From contig JBDLID010000002.1 of assembly GCA_039715055.1 (NCBI GenBank), positions 1-54,725 on the forward strand: a stretch of 54,725 nt of DNA, read 5' to 3'. Within the stretch, counting starts at the first letter, position 1; the number at the start of each line of letters is the position of its first letter. The notes beneath the pieces are model-generated. The model saw only the letters and a list, made by a program, of their open reading frames with translations, did not search any database and was not told where the DNA came from. The position numbers and the translations under genes were made by a program. This document shows positions 33,388 to 42,800 of the stretch, piece after piece. Origin of the DNA: JBDLID01 sp039715055 (GTDB taxonomy: Bacteria > Desulfobacterota > Desulfobulbia > Desulfobulbales > Desulfocapsaceae).

Positions 33388-34455
33388 ATGGCCTTTGTTG
33401 ATGAAGCAAAATTTTATGTGAAGGGCGGTGACGGCGGCAATGGATGTGTCAGCTTCCGTCGTGAAAAATATGTCCCCCGAGGTGGGCCCAACGGTGGCGA
33501 CGGTGGAAGGGGCGGCAATGTCCATATAGAGGCCACTGGCCGTCTTCAATCGCTGATTGATTTTCGTTATCGTTCACATTTTAAGGCAGAACGAGGTATG
33601 CATGGCCAGGGAAAAGACATGCATGGCCGTAAGGGGAAGGACTGCCTGATGTATGTTCCGGTTGGATCTATTATCAAGGACAGCGAGACAGGTGAAGTCC
33701 TTGCTGATCTCATCAACGAAGGTGACCGTTACCTCGCCGCAAGAGGCGGCAAAGGCGGGCTTGGAAACGCACATTTCGCCAGCGCTTCAAACCGGACACC
33801 GAGAATCGCCTCTAAGGGCAGAGACGGTGAGGAGCAGTGGCTGAAAGTTGAACTCAAGCTTATCGCTGACATTGGGTTGATCGGACTACCCAATGCCGGG
33901 AAGTCGACTCTGCTCTCCAAGCTGTCCGCCGCCAACCCCAAAGTTGCAAGCTACCCCTTTACCACGCTTGAACCACAGCTTGGGGTGTTGCACCTTGACA
34001 ACTTTGATACCTGCATCATTGCCGATATCCCTGGTCTGGTTGAAGGTGCCCATGAAGGAGTTGGCCTTGGCCACACTTTTTTGAGGCATGTTGAGCGAAC
34101 CAGAATTCTGCTCCATGTTATTGATGGCTCCAGCCCGGAGGCAAAACAAAACTGTCAGATTATTGAGAATGAACTTTCCGCCTACAAGAAAGAACTGAGT
34201 GAGCGCACCCGATTTCTTGTCATTAACAAAACCGATATTGCTGATCCTGAGAAACTTGAACCGCTGAAAAAATATTTTGAGCTGCTGGAATATGACTTGA
34301 TAGAAGTTTCCGGTTTGACCGGAGATGGTATTGAAGAATTAAAAGGGAAAATAGGTTCCACTCTGGAGGAACTAGAAGAACTTGAGGAGCTGGCTGAGAA
34401 AGAAGCGAAAGAACAGGCGCTGAACCAGGAGGTGGACGGTGAGTTATCAACTTGA
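33388..34455 (+). CDS. obgE: Obg-family GTPase
   Basis: 355 residues. The glycine-rich Obg domain is at the N-terminus (FVDEAKFYVKGGDGGNGCVSFRREKYVPRGGPNGGDGGRGG). The GTPase domain has G1 GLPNAGKSTLLSKL, G3 DIPGLVEGAHEGVGLG and G4 NKTD, followed by a G5-like VSGLTGDG. It acts in 50S assembly and stress control. The C-terminal tail is Glu/Leu-rich and has no OCT domain. Its end overlaps the proB start by 17 bp. Confidence 0.96.
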   Translation: MAFVDEAKFYVKGGDGGNGCVSFRREKYVPRGGPNGGDGGRGGNVHIEATGRLQSLIDFRYRSHFKAERGMHGQGKDMHGRKGKDCLMYVPVGSIIKDSETGEVLADLINEGDRYLAARGGKGGLGNAHFASASNRTPRIASKGRDGEEQWLKVELKLIADIGLIGLPNAGKSTLLSKLSAANPKVASYPFTTLEPQLGVLHLDNFDTCIIADIPGLVEGAHEGVGLGHTFLRHVERTRILLHVIDGSSPEAKQNCQIIENELSAYKKELSERTRFLVINKTDIADPEKLEPLKKYFELLEYDLIEVSGLTGDGIEELKGKIGSTLEELEELEELAEKEAKEQALNQEVDGELST

Positions 34456-35599
34456 TAAAAAACAAGCCGCCCTCCAGCGTCAGCAGCTTTTTCAGAGTGC
34501 TGACAGAATAGTTGTCAAAGTTGGCAGTGCCGTCCTTACAAACGCCCATGGGATCAACAGGGAGGTCATTGCAAACCTGGCCAAAGGAATAAGCCGTCTG
34601 CGAGATCTCGGAAAAGAGGTGATTCTCGTCAGTTCAGGCGCTGTTGCAGCCGGTCGCAAACGTCTTCACCTGAGGGATGCGACTGCGATCAACCTCATGG
34701 AAAAACAGGCATTGGCCGCCATCGGACAGTCCCAGCTGATGCAGCACTATGACGAGGCATTCAGCCTCCATGACAAAATTATCGGCCAGGTGCTGCTCAC
34801 TCACTCCGATTTTGCCGACCGTGATCGTTATCTCAATGTCCGAAATACCATTTTGTCATTATTCAGATACAATGTCGTTCCCATAATCAACGAGAATGAT
34901 ACGGTTTCAGTTGAGGAGTTGCGTTTCGGTGACAATGACACCCTTGGTGCCATGATCTGTAATCTTATTGAAGCGGATCTTTTTATCTGTCTCACCGATG
35001 TGGAAGGGCTCTACACTGCCAATCCGCACACAGATCCTGATGCCAGGTTCGTCTACACTGTTGAGGAAGTCACAGAAGAAATTGAAGCCATGGCAGGCAA
35101 TGTCAAATCACTGCTTGGCACAGGCGGTATGCTTTCCAAGATTCGCGCGGCCCGGATGGTTGCAGGGGGCGGGGGAAGTTCTTTTATCGGGCCTGGCAAA
35201 ACAGAAAGCATCCTGGAGCGACTCTTTGACGGCGAGATGCTCGGTACCTTTTTCATGCCGTCTGAAGAAAAAATTCAGAGCCGCAAACAGTGGATAGCAT
35301 TCGTCCTGCGGCCCAAGGGTTTTCTCAAACTCGATAAAGGAGCCTGCACCGCACTTTGCAAAGGCGGTAAGAGTCTTCTGCCTTCAGGCATTGTTGAGGT
35401 ACATGGTGAGTTTGGAACAGGGGACCCGGTCCACTGCATTGATAACGGCCATGTTGCTGTGGCGGCCGGCCTCGTCAATTACAGTTCACGTGATCTCAAC
35501 ATAATCAAACAGTGCCGGTCCGAACAGATCTTTGATCTGCTCGGTTTTAAGGATTGCGATGAGGCAATTCACCGTGACAATCTTGTGCTTCTCAAATAA
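34439..35599 (+). CDS. proB: glutamate 5-kinase
   Basis: First step of proline synthesis. 386 residues: amino-acid-kinase domain (RIVVKVGSAVLT, VILVSSGAVAAG, INENDTVSVEELRFGDNDTLGAMI) followed by a C-terminal PUA domain (from about residue 285; SLLPSGIVEVHGEFGTGDPV). The start is GTG 34439 with AGGAGG six bases upstream, inside the end of obgE. A 22-bp hairpin separates it from proA. Confidence 0.96.
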   Translation: MSYQLDKKQAALQRQQLFQSADRIVVKVGSAVLTNAHGINREVIANLAKGISRLRDLGKEVILVSSGAVAAGRKRLHLRDATAINLMEKQALAAIGQSQLMQHYDEAFSLHDKIIGQVLLTHSDFADRDRYLNVRNTILSLFRYNVVPIINENDTVSVEELRFGDNDTLGAMICNLIEADLFICLTDVEGLYTANPHTDPDARFVYTVEEVTEEIEAMAGNVKSLLGTGGMLSKIRAARMVAGGGGSSFIGPGKTESILERLFDGEMLGTFFMPSEEKIQSRKQWIAFVLRPKGFLKLDKGACTALCKGGKSLLPSGIVEVHGEFGTGDPVHCIDNGHVAVAAGLVNYSSRDLNIIKQCRSEQIFDLLGFKDCDEAIHRDNLVLLK

Positions 35600-35609
35600 A
35601 GACTACTAT

Positions 35610-35660
35610 TTGAGTCAGTTGGTAACTGGACAACTTTCGTCCAGTTACCAACTGACTCAA
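35610..35660 (+). repeat. 22-bp perfect inverted repeat between proB and proA
   Basis: Arms 35610-35631 and 35639-35660 are exact reverse complements, with a 7-nt loop (AACTTTC). No U-tract follows, so it is not a standard terminator. It begins 10 bp after proB and ends 50 bp before proA. It could attenuate read-through, stabilise the proB message or be a mobile palindromic repeat. Confidence 0.85.
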
Positions 35661-35710
35661 CGATCAATTCATGGAGGGACTGAATCCTCCAACAGCTGCA
35701 GGAAACAGAG

Positions 35711-36979
35711 ATGACTAACTCCAGTGAACTTGAAAAAATAATAAGGGAAATGGCTGCCGGTGCCAGAAAAAGCAGTAGGAAACTGGCAAGCCTGTCAACT
35801 GCAGCCAAGGATCGTGTGCTGCTCAAAATGGCCGATGAACTGATCGCCAGTAAAGGTCGTATCCAGGAAGAGAATAAAAAAGATCTTGCAGCCGGGCGTG
35901 AAAAAGGGCTGTCAGCCGCCATGCTTGACCGTCTCGAACTTTCAGACAAGGTGATCGAATCCATGGTCCAGGGCCTTAAAGAGGTGACAGCCCTGCCGGA
36001 TCCGGTCGGTGAAGTGGCCAAAATGCAAAAACGTCCCAGCGGGATCATGGTCGGACGTATGCGGGTTCCCCTTGGTGTTATCGGTATGATCTATGAGTCC
36101 CGGCCAAACGTCACCGTTGACGCCGCCGCTCTCTGTCTCAAAGCCGGTAATGCTGTGCTGCTCCGTGGCGGATCCGAGGCGTACCATTCAAACATGGTGC
36201 TTGCTTCGGTACTGCAGGATGCACTCAAATCTGAGGGGATCGACCCTGATACAATTCAGGTCATTCCGGTGACCGACCGGGAGGCGGTCACCATTATGCT
36301 TTGCCAGGAAGAGTTCATCGATCTGATTATTCCCAGGGGGGGCGAGGGCCTGATCCGTTTCGTTTCAGAAAATTCGAGAATCCCGGTTTTGAAACATTAC
36401 AAAGGCGTCTGCAATCTTTTTGTCGATGAGTTTGCCGACCTGCAAAAAGCTTCGCCGATTATTGTCAACTCAAAGACCCAGCGTCCTGGAGTCTGTAACG
36501 CCCTTGAGGGATTGCTGATTCATCGCAATATCAGTGAGAAGTACCTGCCCCAAATTGCTGCTGTGCTTAAGGATAAAGGCGTTGAACTGTTGGGCTGTGA
36601 TGAGTCAGTGCGCCTCTGTAATGATGTTAAGCCTGCCGGCGATGATGATTGGGGGACAGAGTTTCTTGACCTGAGACTCTGTGTTAAAGTGGTTGACTCC
36701 ATGGATGAAGCCATCGGCTATATTGAACAATTTGGGTCTCAGCACACCGAAACCATCGTCACTGAACACTACTCCAATGCCCAGGAATTTCTTGTCAGGG
36801 TTGATGCTTCCGCTGTAATGGTCAACGCCTCAACCCGGTTCAATGACGGTGGCCAACTCGGTCTCGGTACTGAAATAGGCATATCCACAACTAAGCTTCA
36901 TGCCTATGGTCCCATGGGACTCGAAGAACTGACGACCTCTAAATTTATCGTCTATGGTCAGGGGCAGGTCCGTAGTTGA
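35711..36979 (+). CDS. proA: gamma-glutamyl phosphate reductase
   Basis: Second step of proline synthesis, reducing glutamyl-5-phosphate to the semialdehyde with NADPH. 422 residues of aldehyde-dehydrogenase type: VPLGVIGMIYESRPNVTVDAAALCLKAGNAVLLRGGSEA, IPRGGEGLI, and the catalytic Cys in VNSKTQRPGVCNALEGLL. AGGAA precedes the ATG. Its stop overlaps the nadD start. Confidence 0.96.
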   Translation: MTNSSELEKIIREMAAGARKSSRKLASLSTAAKDRVLLKMADELIASKGRIQEENKKDLAAGREKGLSAAMLDRLELSDKVIESMVQGLKEVTALPDPVGEVAKMQKRPSGIMVGRMRVPLGVIGMIYESRPNVTVDAAALCLKAGNAVLLRGGSEAYHSNMVLASVLQDALKSEGIDPDTIQVIPVTDREAVTIMLCQEEFIDLIIPRGGEGLIRFVSENSRIPVLKHYKGVCNLFVDEFADLQKASPIIVNSKTQRPGVCNALEGLLIHRNISEKYLPQIAAVLKDKGVELLGCDESVRLCNDVKPAGDDDWGTEFLDLRLCVKVVDSMDEAIGYIEQFGSQHTETIVTEHYSNAQEFLVRVDASAVMVNASTRFNDGGQLGLGTEIGISTTKLHAYGPMGLEELTTSKFIVYGQGQVRS

Positions 36980-37644
36980 GTGATCCCCGGTTGAAAATAG
37001 GGCTGTTGGGCGGCACGTTTGACCCGTGTCACAATGGGCACCTGGCTCTTGCCGAAGCGGCTGCAGATTTCTGCAGCCTCAACAGGATCGATTTTATTCC
37101 AGCTGCTCAACCGCCGCACAAAGACAGAGGACAGCTCACCGATTATCACCATCGAGCGCGGATGGTGGAGTTGGCCATAAAAGGGCGGCAGCGCTTTATC
37201 CTCTCCGAGGTGGAGTCACGACTGCCTTTGCCCTCTTATACAGTTGATACACTCAAATACTACCGTGAGCGCTATGACGACCGCTGCTCTCTTTATTTCA
37301 TCATCGGCCGAGATGCCTTTGTCGAGATTGAATTATGGAAAAAGTATCGTGAAGTGCTCTCCCTCAGTCATTTTATTGTGTTTTCCCGCCACGGTTTTGA
37401 AAACAGCCTGATGCCGCACCTGCTGGAAAAGCTTGGCTACATCGAAGAAAAAAATTTCTGGTACAACCCTCTCACAACAATGCGGATCTATCAGCCTTCC
37501 TTTGCTGCCCCTGAAATTTCCTCGTCCACCATCAGAGAACTGCTGGGTCACAGTCCCTCTCAGGTTAAAGATATTCTCCCACCATCGGTTGCGGACTATA
37601 TTTTTTATAATCAGCTCTATGGTACCCAATCGACAGCTTCATGA
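36976..37644 (+). CDS. nadD: nicotinate-nucleotide adenylyltransferase
   Basis: Makes deamido-NAD from nicotinate mononucleotide and ATP. 222 residues: GGTFDPCHNGHLALAEAA (nucleotidyl-transferase H-x-G-H motif), PAAQPPHKDRG and the C-terminal ISSSTIRELL. The start is TTG 36976, overlapping the proA stop (TTGA). The usual neighbour rsfS does not follow; a 449-bp gap does. Confidence 0.94.
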   Translation: MSDPRLKIGLLGGTFDPCHNGHLALAEAAADFCSLNRIDFIPAAQPPHKDRGQLTDYHHRARMVELAIKGRQRFILSEVESRLPLPSYTVDTLKYYRERYDDRCSLYFIIGRDAFVEIELWKKYREVLSLSHFIVFSRHGFENSLMPHLLEKLGYIEEKNFWYNPLTTMRIYQPSFAAPEISSSTIRELLGHSPSQVKDILPPSVADYIFYNQLYGTQSTAS

Positions 37645-38093
37645 TTTTTCCAGGACAGGCCTGCTCAGTTGAAATACCCATGAAAAATTCAATGGGAGTC
37701 ATAATTCCTTGTCTGTGAATTATATTTTTCTGCTCACTACTTCTCTTGTGACTGGTCATGATACTGATGTTATGAGATTTTTTGTATTTGATGATGACTT
37801 TTCAATACTTGACAATTTTCATGGAAATAAGGCTATAATGATAGAAGGTGTCGTCTGAAAAATATCCTGGACATCATATTTTCATTGATTGACATCATCG
37901 TCGCAAGAGAGGCAGGAGCTATATCTGGTAGTGTCCGGTCTGTTTCGACATAGTGTTTTGGTACTGAAGTATTTTTTATTTGCCGCAATATGTCTTCAGG
38001 TGTGGTTGTTCAAAACCCTGTTTTGCGGTAATTTGATGAACAAGTCTCTGACTGACCGACCGGTCAGGGATCCACCCTCTAATACAGGCGGCT
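37645..38093. other. 449-bp intergenic region
   Basis: AT-rich, no credible gene. A frame at 37889-38116 starts at TTG and overlaps the next gene, and was not called. It holds the promoter at 37809-37839, leaving an untranslated leader of about 250 nt before the receiver/CheB-like gene. Confidence 0.5.
37809..37839 (+). promoter_or_regulatory. consensus sigma-70 promoter hexamers
   Basis: Perfect TTGACA (37809-37814) and perfect TATAAT (37834-37839), separated by 19 bp, two longer than optimal. It probably drives the CheB-like/PilZ pair. The long spacer may make it activator-dependent. Confidence 0.55.
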
Positions 38094-39302
38094 ATGACCT
38101 CCAGCATAAAATCTGAAGCCCCGGCAGGTCCTGTCAGAGTACTGCTCATTGATGATTCACCTTCATTGCGTCAGCTCTGCAAAGGCATGCTCAAGCCGTT
38201 TGGTGATATCGTTGTGACTGGAGAGGCTGATAATGGTATTACCGGGCTTGATCTGGTTCTCAAGCAAAAACCTGATGTTATTCTTCTCGATGTCGAGATG
38301 CCCCTCATGGATGGTTTGACTACCCTGCAGCATCTCATGATCCACACCCCAACTCCGACCATTGTTTTTTCCAGCCTGAGCAGAAGGGGAACTCCCAGAT
38401 GTTTTGATGCATTCAAGTACGGTGCTGTTGATTTCGTCTTTAAGCCTGAATTTTTCCAGGATTCACACCAGAAAGCACTCAGTCAACTGCTTTATCAAAA
38501 GGTCTATGAGGCTTCAAGGGTTAATGTGGATTCCGTAGATCCCATGCAGACTGTGGTCCATGAGAAGCATGAGGACGCCATCGATGAAGGTGTCGTCTAT
38601 TTTTGCGAGGAGTGCGGTGCCAGGTGCTCTTTGGAGAGCTCATGTCTCAAAAATAAGAAAAAAATTTACTGTGGTCAATGTGGAGAAGAGCTTCAACCGA
38701 GCCAGAGAGATCGCTATCACCGAATGGGCTTTATAACTGCCATTGGAACCGGCAGGGATGGCTACTTCAATCTGCTTCAAATTATTCCAAACTGCCGTCC
38801 TGATATGGGGGGTGCTCTGATTGTAGTTATTCACGACCAGGCCGATCAGGTCGACAGTTTTGCCAGATATCTCGACTCTATCTGTGAAATGAGAGTGCGC
38901 CGGGGATTTGACGGTTTGACCATTGAGGGCGGAAAATGCTACCTGTTGACCGGCTCTGAATACTGTGTCATCTCCCATCGTACAGGTTCATATACCTTCC
39001 AGATTGATGATCATTGCTCCACCGAGATGGGCTACGGCATTGACCTGCTCATGGGGACAGTGCGAAAATATATGAAGGAACACTGTGCCGGGGTGTTGTT
39101 TTCCGTTCGCAGTGATGACGGTATTATGGGTGTTGGTGCCATTGTTGAAAGTGGAGGCAGGGGAATTGTGCTTTCTGCTGAACGCTGTCTGGTCAAAAGG
39201 ACCAGGGAGCCTGAGATTCCAGCCATCCGACATGAAACAGAGCTCGTTGAAACCATAAGAAAAATGCACCTCAGTCAAAAAACAAGTGTCGTTACCGCAT
39301 AG
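38094..39302 (+). CDS. receiver / zinc-ribbon / degenerate CheB-like protein
   Basis: 402 residues. Residues 15-125 are a receiver (VLLIDDSP, phospho-acceptor Asp66 in VILLDVEMPLMDG, Lys117). Residues 171-196 form a Cys4 zinc-ribbon (CEEC and CGQC) in the linker. Residues 210-375 follow the CheB methylesterase fold but have lost the serine: CheB GISTGG reads AIGTGRDG here. A histidine (VVIHDQ) and SDDG remain. It is probably a signalling pseudoenzyme rather than a methylesterase. It is followed 8 bp later by a PilZ gene. Confidence 0.75.
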   Translation: MTSSIKSEAPAGPVRVLLIDDSPSLRQLCKGMLKPFGDIVVTGEADNGITGLDLVLKQKPDVILLDVEMPLMDGLTTLQHLMIHTPTPTIVFSSLSRRGTPRCFDAFKYGAVDFVFKPEFFQDSHQKALSQLLYQKVYEASRVNVDSVDPMQTVVHEKHEDAIDEGVVYFCEECGARCSLESSCLKNKKKIYCGQCGEELQPSQRDRYHRMGFITAIGTGRDGYFNLLQIIPNCRPDMGGALIVVIHDQADQVDSFARYLDSICEMRVRRGFDGLTIEGGKCYLLTGSEYCVISHRTGSYTFQIDDHCSTEMGYGIDLLMGTVRKYMKEHCAGVLFSVRSDDGIMGVGAIVESGGRGIVLSAERCLVKRTREPEIPAIRHETELVETIRKMHLSQKTSVVTA

Positions 39303-39310
39303 CCCAGACC

Positions 39311-39739
39311 ATGTATCGATTCAAACAAGATGAAAGCGCAGGAACAGAAGGTAATCGACTAATGAAAAACAGGGCTCATCCGCGCCTGCTCTTTCAGGCT
39401 TCTATTGAAGTCCGCCTCTTGAGTGAAGAAAGTTCCGACAGCCGGCAGGAGGTCAGAGAATGCTGGAGCCGGGATCTGTCAGCAGGGGGACTCTCGTTTG
39501 CAGACAGTCGCCCACATCGCCTTGACAACGTCCTCAGAATTACGGTTAGTTTTGGAGCTCCTGGTGACTCCAGTCAGGAATCAGGCCAAGATGAGTTTCA
39601 TGCCATGGCCAAGGTGGTCTGGTGCAGCAAGTTCGAGACTGACTCCTACGCTGTTGGTGTCGAGTTCCTCAATATCTACGAAGAGGACTTTCAATTTTTG
39701 CGCGACTATGTCCTGCAGAAACTTGAGAAGGGAACCTGA
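39311..39739 (+). CDS. PilZ domain protein
   Basis: 142 residues. Typical PilZ elements are HPRLLFQASIEVRLL with the N-terminal Arg-rich motif (NRAHPR) and RDLSAGGLSFA, the D/NxSxxG c-di-GMP contact. Later strands AKVVWCSKFETDSYAVGVEFLNI complete the barrel. c-di-GMP binding is predicted. It is in a pair with the CheB-like protein, so the two may link phosphorylation to c-di-GMP. An alternative start is the ATG at 39362. Confidence 0.8.
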   Translation: MYRFKQDESAGTEGNRLMKNRAHPRLLFQASIEVRLLSEESSDSRQEVRECWSRDLSAGGLSFADSRPHRLDNVLRITVSFGAPGDSSQESGQDEFHAMAKVVWCSKFETDSYAVGVEFLNIYEEDFQFLRDYVLQKLEKGT

Positions 39740-39875
39740 CTCAGTTCTGTACATGACTGTCTTCTCAAAGGAACTGACTTTCCCGGTGATCTTGCCAAAA
39801 CCCGGTGACAAGGTCTGTTGAAATCGGTAAGTTGGCTATGTTGTTTTCCATCTCAACATCCAGCCAGGCCAACTT

Positions 39876-42800
39876 ATGCGATACATAGCCGATCTCCATA
39901 TTCACTCCCTCTATTCAAGGGCAACCTCCAAAGCCTCAAATATTGCCTCTCTTGCCGCCTGGTCAAGGGTCAAGGGAGTGCACCTTCTCGGAACCGGTGA
40001 CTTCACACACCCGGCCTGGCTCCGCCAACTCAAGGAAACGCTCTGCCCGGCTGAGCCGGGATTTTTCAGACTCCGTGACGAAATCTCTCCACAGTTAACC
40101 GCACCTCTCGTTGACTCCATAACACCAGAACCCATCGACAGCCGTTTTCTTCTCACCGCTGAGATCAGTTCGATCTACAAAAGAGGGGATAAGGTGCGAA
40201 AGGTGCACAACCTTATCTTTGTGCCCGATTTTGAATCCGCTGAACGGATCAGTGCCAAGCTGGCCACAATCGGTAATATCGAATCTGACGGTCGCCCAAT
40301 TCTCGGCCTCGATTCAAGGGATCTGCTTGAGATAGTCCTCGAGCTTGCTCCACAAGGTTTTTTGGTTCCTGCACACATCTGGACACCCTGGTTTTCACTG
40401 TTTGGCTCAAAGTCAGGTTTTGATTCAATCGAAGAGTGTTTTGGTGACCTTTCGTCTCATATCTTCTGCCTTGAAACCGGGCTCTCTTCGGATCCTGAAA
40501 TGAACCGGCTTATTTCAGCTCTTGACCGTTTCAGCCTGATTTCAAATTCAGACTGTCATTCTCCTGCCAAACTGTGTCGTGAAGCCAATATTTTCACCAC
40601 CGGCTTTGATTATTTCTCTCTTCGTGAGGCACTGAAATCCCCTTGTGACGAACAGGGCAACCAGCGTTTTACAGCCACCATCGAGTTTTATCCGGAAGAG
40701 GGTAAGTATCACCATGATGGCCACCGTAAATGTGATTTCTGCTGCGATCCGTATCGAACCCGTGAACTGGACGGTAAGTGTCCGGTCTGCGCTAAACCGA
40801 TGACCGTTGGCGTTCATTCACGGGTGATTGATCTTGCTGACCGTACAGAACCCCTCTACCCGAAAGGATCGCCCGGGGTACACAGCCTCATCCCTCTGCA
40901 GGAAGTCCTTGGGGAGCTCCTTGGCGTCGGACCCCAGACAAAAACTGTGGCCAAACACTACCTTCGGTTGATCAATACCTTCGGCTCCGAACTCAATGTC
41001 CTCCTGCTGGCTCCCGAGGAGGAACTGAAAAACAAATATTCCTCATTGCTGGCCGAGGCGATTCGACGGGTCCGCAGCGGAGAAGTTCACCGCAAACCAG
41101 GTTTTGACGGAAACTTTGGAGAAATAACCGTATTTGCCGGTGATGAAAGATCCTACTTCAGTGGCCAGCAGGATATTTTTGGAAATCCTAAAAAAAGGAA
41201 AAGATCTGTCAAAAGGAAATTGATTACCGAATCGGTTCAGTCTTTTTCCAAAAATGATGAAACCGAAAATGTCGAAAATGTGGCGGTCGGTAACAACCTC
41301 CCTCAGGAGGAGGCCGTAACCCATAACGGAACACATCTGCTCATCCAGGCAGGACCTGGAAGTGGCAAAACCTATACCCTGGTTAAAAGAGTTACCAGAA
41401 TCCTCGAAGAAAACTGGAACCAAGGGTCAAAAATGGTCCTCATCACTTTTACCAACAAAGCCAGTGATGAGATGAAAAAGCGGGTTCTTGACACCGGTGC
41501 CAAAGGTGCAGAGCAGGTTTTGGTTTCAACCTTTCACGGGTTCTGTCTCGGGTACCTGCGCCGTCTTGAGCCGGATTTAAGGGTGGTTGGTGAAAAAGAG
41601 CGGCATTTTTTTCTCAAAAGGCTTGAATCCGGGTTGTCAAACCGGGAGATTGCAGAAAAATCGAAACAGTTTTCTGCATTTTTTACAGGACAAAGTGAGG
41701 TGGAGCCCCCTTCGTTGTTCAAAAAATACCTTGAGCTGTTGCGTGATAATTGTCTGGTTGACCTGGACGAGGTGGTGTCCCGTTTTAACGATCTTTTTCT
41801 AAGTGACCAGGCACGGCGCAGCATTCTGGAAGAGGAAATATGTTACCTCTTTGTTGATGAGTTCCAGGATCTGAACCGGGAGCAGTTTCAACTGGTCAAG
41901 TCGATCTCCGCATGGGCAGAGATTTTTGGCATAGGCGATGCCAATCAGGCTATTTATGGCTTTCGTGGCTGCAACCCTGAATTTTTCAACCTTTTCCAGG
42001 AAGAGGAAAACTGTAAGTCCCTGCAGCTCGACCTTAATTATCGCTGTCCGGCGACTATTCTTAACGCGGCGGAGAGTGTTATAGACAAAAATTATCCTGC
42101 GGCCCCTGAGGGACGGCAGCACCTGAAGCCAGTGAAGGGAAAAGGTGACAGGATACGATATGTTGAGGCGGTCAACGAAGTCCAGGAGGCACGTTTTATA
42201 AAACAGGAAGTAGAGCGACTCCTTGGAGGAACAAGCCATCGGAGTATGGACAGTGGTTCTGCAGACCATGATGAGATGAATTTTTCTTTTTCCGATATCG
42301 CCATTCTGTTTCGTTCTTCGCGGTTGCTCGCACCACTTGCCAAAAATCTTGAACAAAGCGGTATCCCGTTCCAGACGGTCGGCGTTGAGCCATTCTATGC
42401 AAAAAAACAGTTTCGACCAGTCTACTCACTGGTAAGGGTTGCCGCTGGGTCCACTGAAATAGAAGATTACCTTCACTACATTTCTTCAATGAAAGGTATT
42501 GGCGCAAAAAGGTTCAACAAGGTTGAGAGCCGACTGCCCTTTTCATGCAGCGGTGAGCAGTTCTGGCAGGTTGCCCGTGAGTTCGGAAAAACCACTGGCA
42601 ACAAAATTCTGGAGCAGGGGTTTCAACTGCAGCACCAGTTGGCTGAAGGCTGCATGAAGGAGAGCGTACTGAAGGTGATGAGAAATCTGGATATCTGGGA
42701 TATCTTCCCGGAAGAAAACAAAAATAGATTTCTTGACCTGTGTGGACTCTTTGGCCAAGATCTCACCGGCCTGAGCAATTACCTCAGGGAAAATCTCAAT

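Noticed and set aside
37889..38116. 75-codon frame starting at TTG before the CheB-like gene
   Set aside because: No ribosome-binding site, overlaps the next gene start, and the composition fits a leader rather than a gene.
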